Origin: Flavobacteriales bacterium UBA5692
GTDB lineage: Bacteria; Bacteroidota; Bacteroidia; Flavobacteriales_D; Sanyastnellaceae
Assembly: GCA_002420235.1 (NCBI GenBank)
Contig: DIHQ01000172.1
Span: 1-7,891 of the forward strand
Direction: 5' to 3'
Length of the DNA: 7,891 bases
The notes under the pieces were generated by a model. That model was given only the letters and a program-made list of their open reading frames with translations. It did no database searches and was not told where the DNA came from. Both the position numbers and the translations under genes were made by a program. This document shows, piece by piece, positions 6,636 through 7,891 of the stretch; within the stretch, counting starts at the first letter, position 1, and each line of letters opens with the position of its first letter.

Positions 6636-7891
6636 CCGGGTCTCATCCTACCCTTTTTGCTGATCCCTAGCAGTCGTTTGAGTGCTCAATCGTATTTCTT
6701 GAATGGTACAGCGCAGTCTTTGGGGGAAGATTGCTATCAATTAACAACAACCCAAGGCAACCAAAATGGCACGGTATGGTACTCTGACCTTATCGATTTA
6801 TCTGAACCGTTCGATCTCAATTTCACTATGAATTTTGGCACTTTTGATGCGACCGGGGCAGACGGTATGGTCTTCGTCCTTCAAGACGTGGGTACCAATG
6901 CAATTGGCCAAAACGGCGGTGCATTAGGTTTCAGTGGCTTCAATCCCAGCTTTGGTATTGAATTCGACACATGGCAGAACGGAGAATACGGCGACCTCAT
7001 TCAAGATCATATTGGTTTTGTTTCTAATGGAAGCGTGGACCACGCACCGCCTACGGGCCTCGGTGGTCCAGTAACGGCCAATGTCAATGGCTCCAACATT
7101 GAAGACGGCGAGGACCATACAGTAAGAATCACATGGGACCCTAATATGCAAATCATCGCTGTGTACTTCGACTGCGAACTACGCTTGGCAAATCAAGTTG
7201 ATCTTATCAACTCCATTTTCTCTGGGCAGCAATATGTGTATTGGGGCTTCACGGGCTCAACAGGGGGTTCCTTCAATAACCAAAGCGTCTGCTTGGCCCC
7301 GAACATCATAGCGACCGGTCCTGAAGCATTAATCTGTCAGGGCGGATCGGTTGAATTGAATGTCATTGGTGCTCCCAATAGCGACTACTATTGGGAACCT
7401 GCCACGTTTTTGTCTGATTCCACTGGTGCCACTGTGATTTGTACACCAGACTCGAGCACGACCTACGTAGTTACCTACGATGGTTTCTGCGATACCCAAA
7501 TCGCCGATACCATTCATGTTGAAGTGGCTGAATTGCAAGGTAATGCTGTTGCCATACCTTCTACCGTTCTCACGTGCCTCGTTGAAGCCATCGAAATTGA
7601 AGGGTCTAGTAATTTCCCAGATGGAATTTTCTACTCATGGGAAACATTGGACGGGAATATTGCAAATTCGATGGGTCCAAATGCGACTGTCGATGCAGCA
7701 GGAATATACCTGTTGAACTTGAGCAACACCGATGGAAGCTGCACCGACAGCGTACAAATTCAAATCACAGAAAATATAGAAATATTTGAAAGCGTAATCT
7801 CAGCCTCAGCGACAACTTTCACGTGTGCAGTAGATTCGATTTCCTTAACAGCAGCAGCGAATACTGAAGCTGAATTCATCTGGTCAGGGCC
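6603..7891 (+). CDS. Secreted L-type lectin-domain protein with Ig/PKD-like modules, 3'-truncated by window edge
   Basis: An uninterrupted frame of 429 codons runs from ATG 6603 off the right edge. Residues 1-29 form a signal peptide (MLPRLFH, hydrophobic AAFFPGLILPFLLIP, then SSRLSAQ). Residues 31-232 resemble a legume/L-type lectin fold. ADGMVFVLQD (86-95) holds Asp87, the equivalent of the lectin's carbohydrate and calcium Asp. GIEFDTWQN (118-126), then Asp131 or Asp135, then HIGF (136-139) form the usual metal-site pattern, with Glu120, Asp122, Asn126 and His136 all present. From about residue 240, Cys-containing Ig/PKD-like modules follow. In Bacteroidota this architecture is typical of large cell-surface or type IX-secreted adhesins, often ending in a gliding-type sorting domain, but that end lies outside the window. 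The gene starts 9 nt after the receptor stop and is probably co-transcribed with it. The sugar bound is unknown. ATG 6603 is chosen because it alone yields the full signal peptide. Confidence 0.88.
   Translation, partial: MLPRLFHAAFFPGLILPFLLIPSSRLSAQSYFLNGTAQSLGEDCYQLTTTQGNQNGTVWYSDLIDLSEPFDLNFTMNFGTFDATGADGMVFVLQDVGTNAIGQNGGALGFSGFNPSFGIEFDTWQNGEYGDLIQDHIGFVSNGSVDHAPPTGLGGPVTANVNGSNIEDGEDHTVRITWDPNMQIIAVYFDCELRLANQVDLINSIFSGQQYVYWGFTGSTGGSFNNQSVCLAPNIIATGPEALICQGGSVELNVIGAPNSDYYWEPATFLSDSTGATVICTPDSSTTYVVTYDGFCDTQIADTIHVEVAELQGNAVAIPSTVLTCLVEAIEIEGSSNFPDGIFYSWETLDGNIANSMGPNATVDAAGIYLLNLSNTDGSCTDSVQIQITENIEIFESVISASATTFTCAVDSISLTAAANTEAEFIWSG
7320..7891 (+). repeat. Tandem Ig/PKD-like modules within the lectin protein (protein-level repeat)
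   Basis: Three successive modules can be aligned by eye at protein level. Their leading cysteines are Cys245 (codon at 7335), Cys325 (7575) and Cys408 (7824), so the period is 80 and then 83 residues. Modules 2 and 3 share a T-x-(L/F)-T-C-x-V-x-x-I pattern (STVLTCLVEAI and ATTFTCAVDSI). All three have a Trp about 18-23 residues after the Cys (YYWEP, YSWET, FIWSG). Modules 1 and 2 each have a second Cys near their end (GFCDT at 296, GSCTD at 380) that could close a disulfide. The DNA is diverged, so this is an old domain duplication rather than a recent repeat. The third module is cut by the window edge and more copies may follow. Confidence 0.65.

Noticed and set aside
7480..7716. 78-codon open frame on the + strand
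   Set aside because: It is out of frame inside the lectin gene, whose own frame is open throughout and gives coherent domains.

Overview
The window looks like a compact gene cluster from a member of the Bacteroidota, probably a marine or free-living Flavobacteriia-type organism. Several things point there. A TonB-dependent receptor carries an N-terminal carboxypeptidase-like regulatory domain. A small secreted protein upstream of it has the same domain. A secreted L-type lectin is followed by Cys-containing Ig/PKD-like modules. None of the start codons has a convincing Shine-Dalgarno sequence. Base composition is close to half G+C by eye. No tRNA, rRNA, CRISPR array, insertion sequence or origin was seen.

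Layout: all six genes lie on the + strand with almost no space between them. (1) The 3' part of a short-chain dehydrogenase/reductase (1-672, 5' end outside the window). (2) A family-4-type glycosyltransferase (669-1751, overlapping by ATGA). (3) Peptide chain release factor 3, prfC (1764-3365, 12-nt gap). (4) A 212-residue exported protein with a carboxypeptidase-like regulatory domain (3376-4014, 10-nt gap). (5) An 860-residue TonB-dependent outer-membrane receptor (4011-6593, overlapping by ATGA). (6) A lectin-domain secreted protein (6603 to beyond the right edge, 9-nt gap). There is no gene-free stretch longer than 12 bases, so any internal promoter or terminator must lie inside coding sequence.

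The genes do not form one obvious pathway. The first two look like a translationally coupled metabolic or surface-glycan pair and prfC is a housekeeping translation factor. The last three are cell-envelope proteins: a secreted or periplasmic small protein, an outer-membrane transporter and a large extracellular lectin or adhesin. The receptor has no SusD-type partner in the window and is shorter than a typical SusC, so its substrate cannot be read from context.

The most interesting signals are at the gene junctions. At the junction of genes 4 and 5, one right-hand segment can pair with either of two left-hand segments. One fold buries the receptor's start codon in a stem and the other leaves it in a loop. 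At the junction of genes 5 and 6, the lectin start codon lies in a 9-bp hairpin followed directly by six T residues, which resembles an intrinsic terminator or attenuator overlapping the start of the gene. Both are pattern observations from the sequence and have not been tested.
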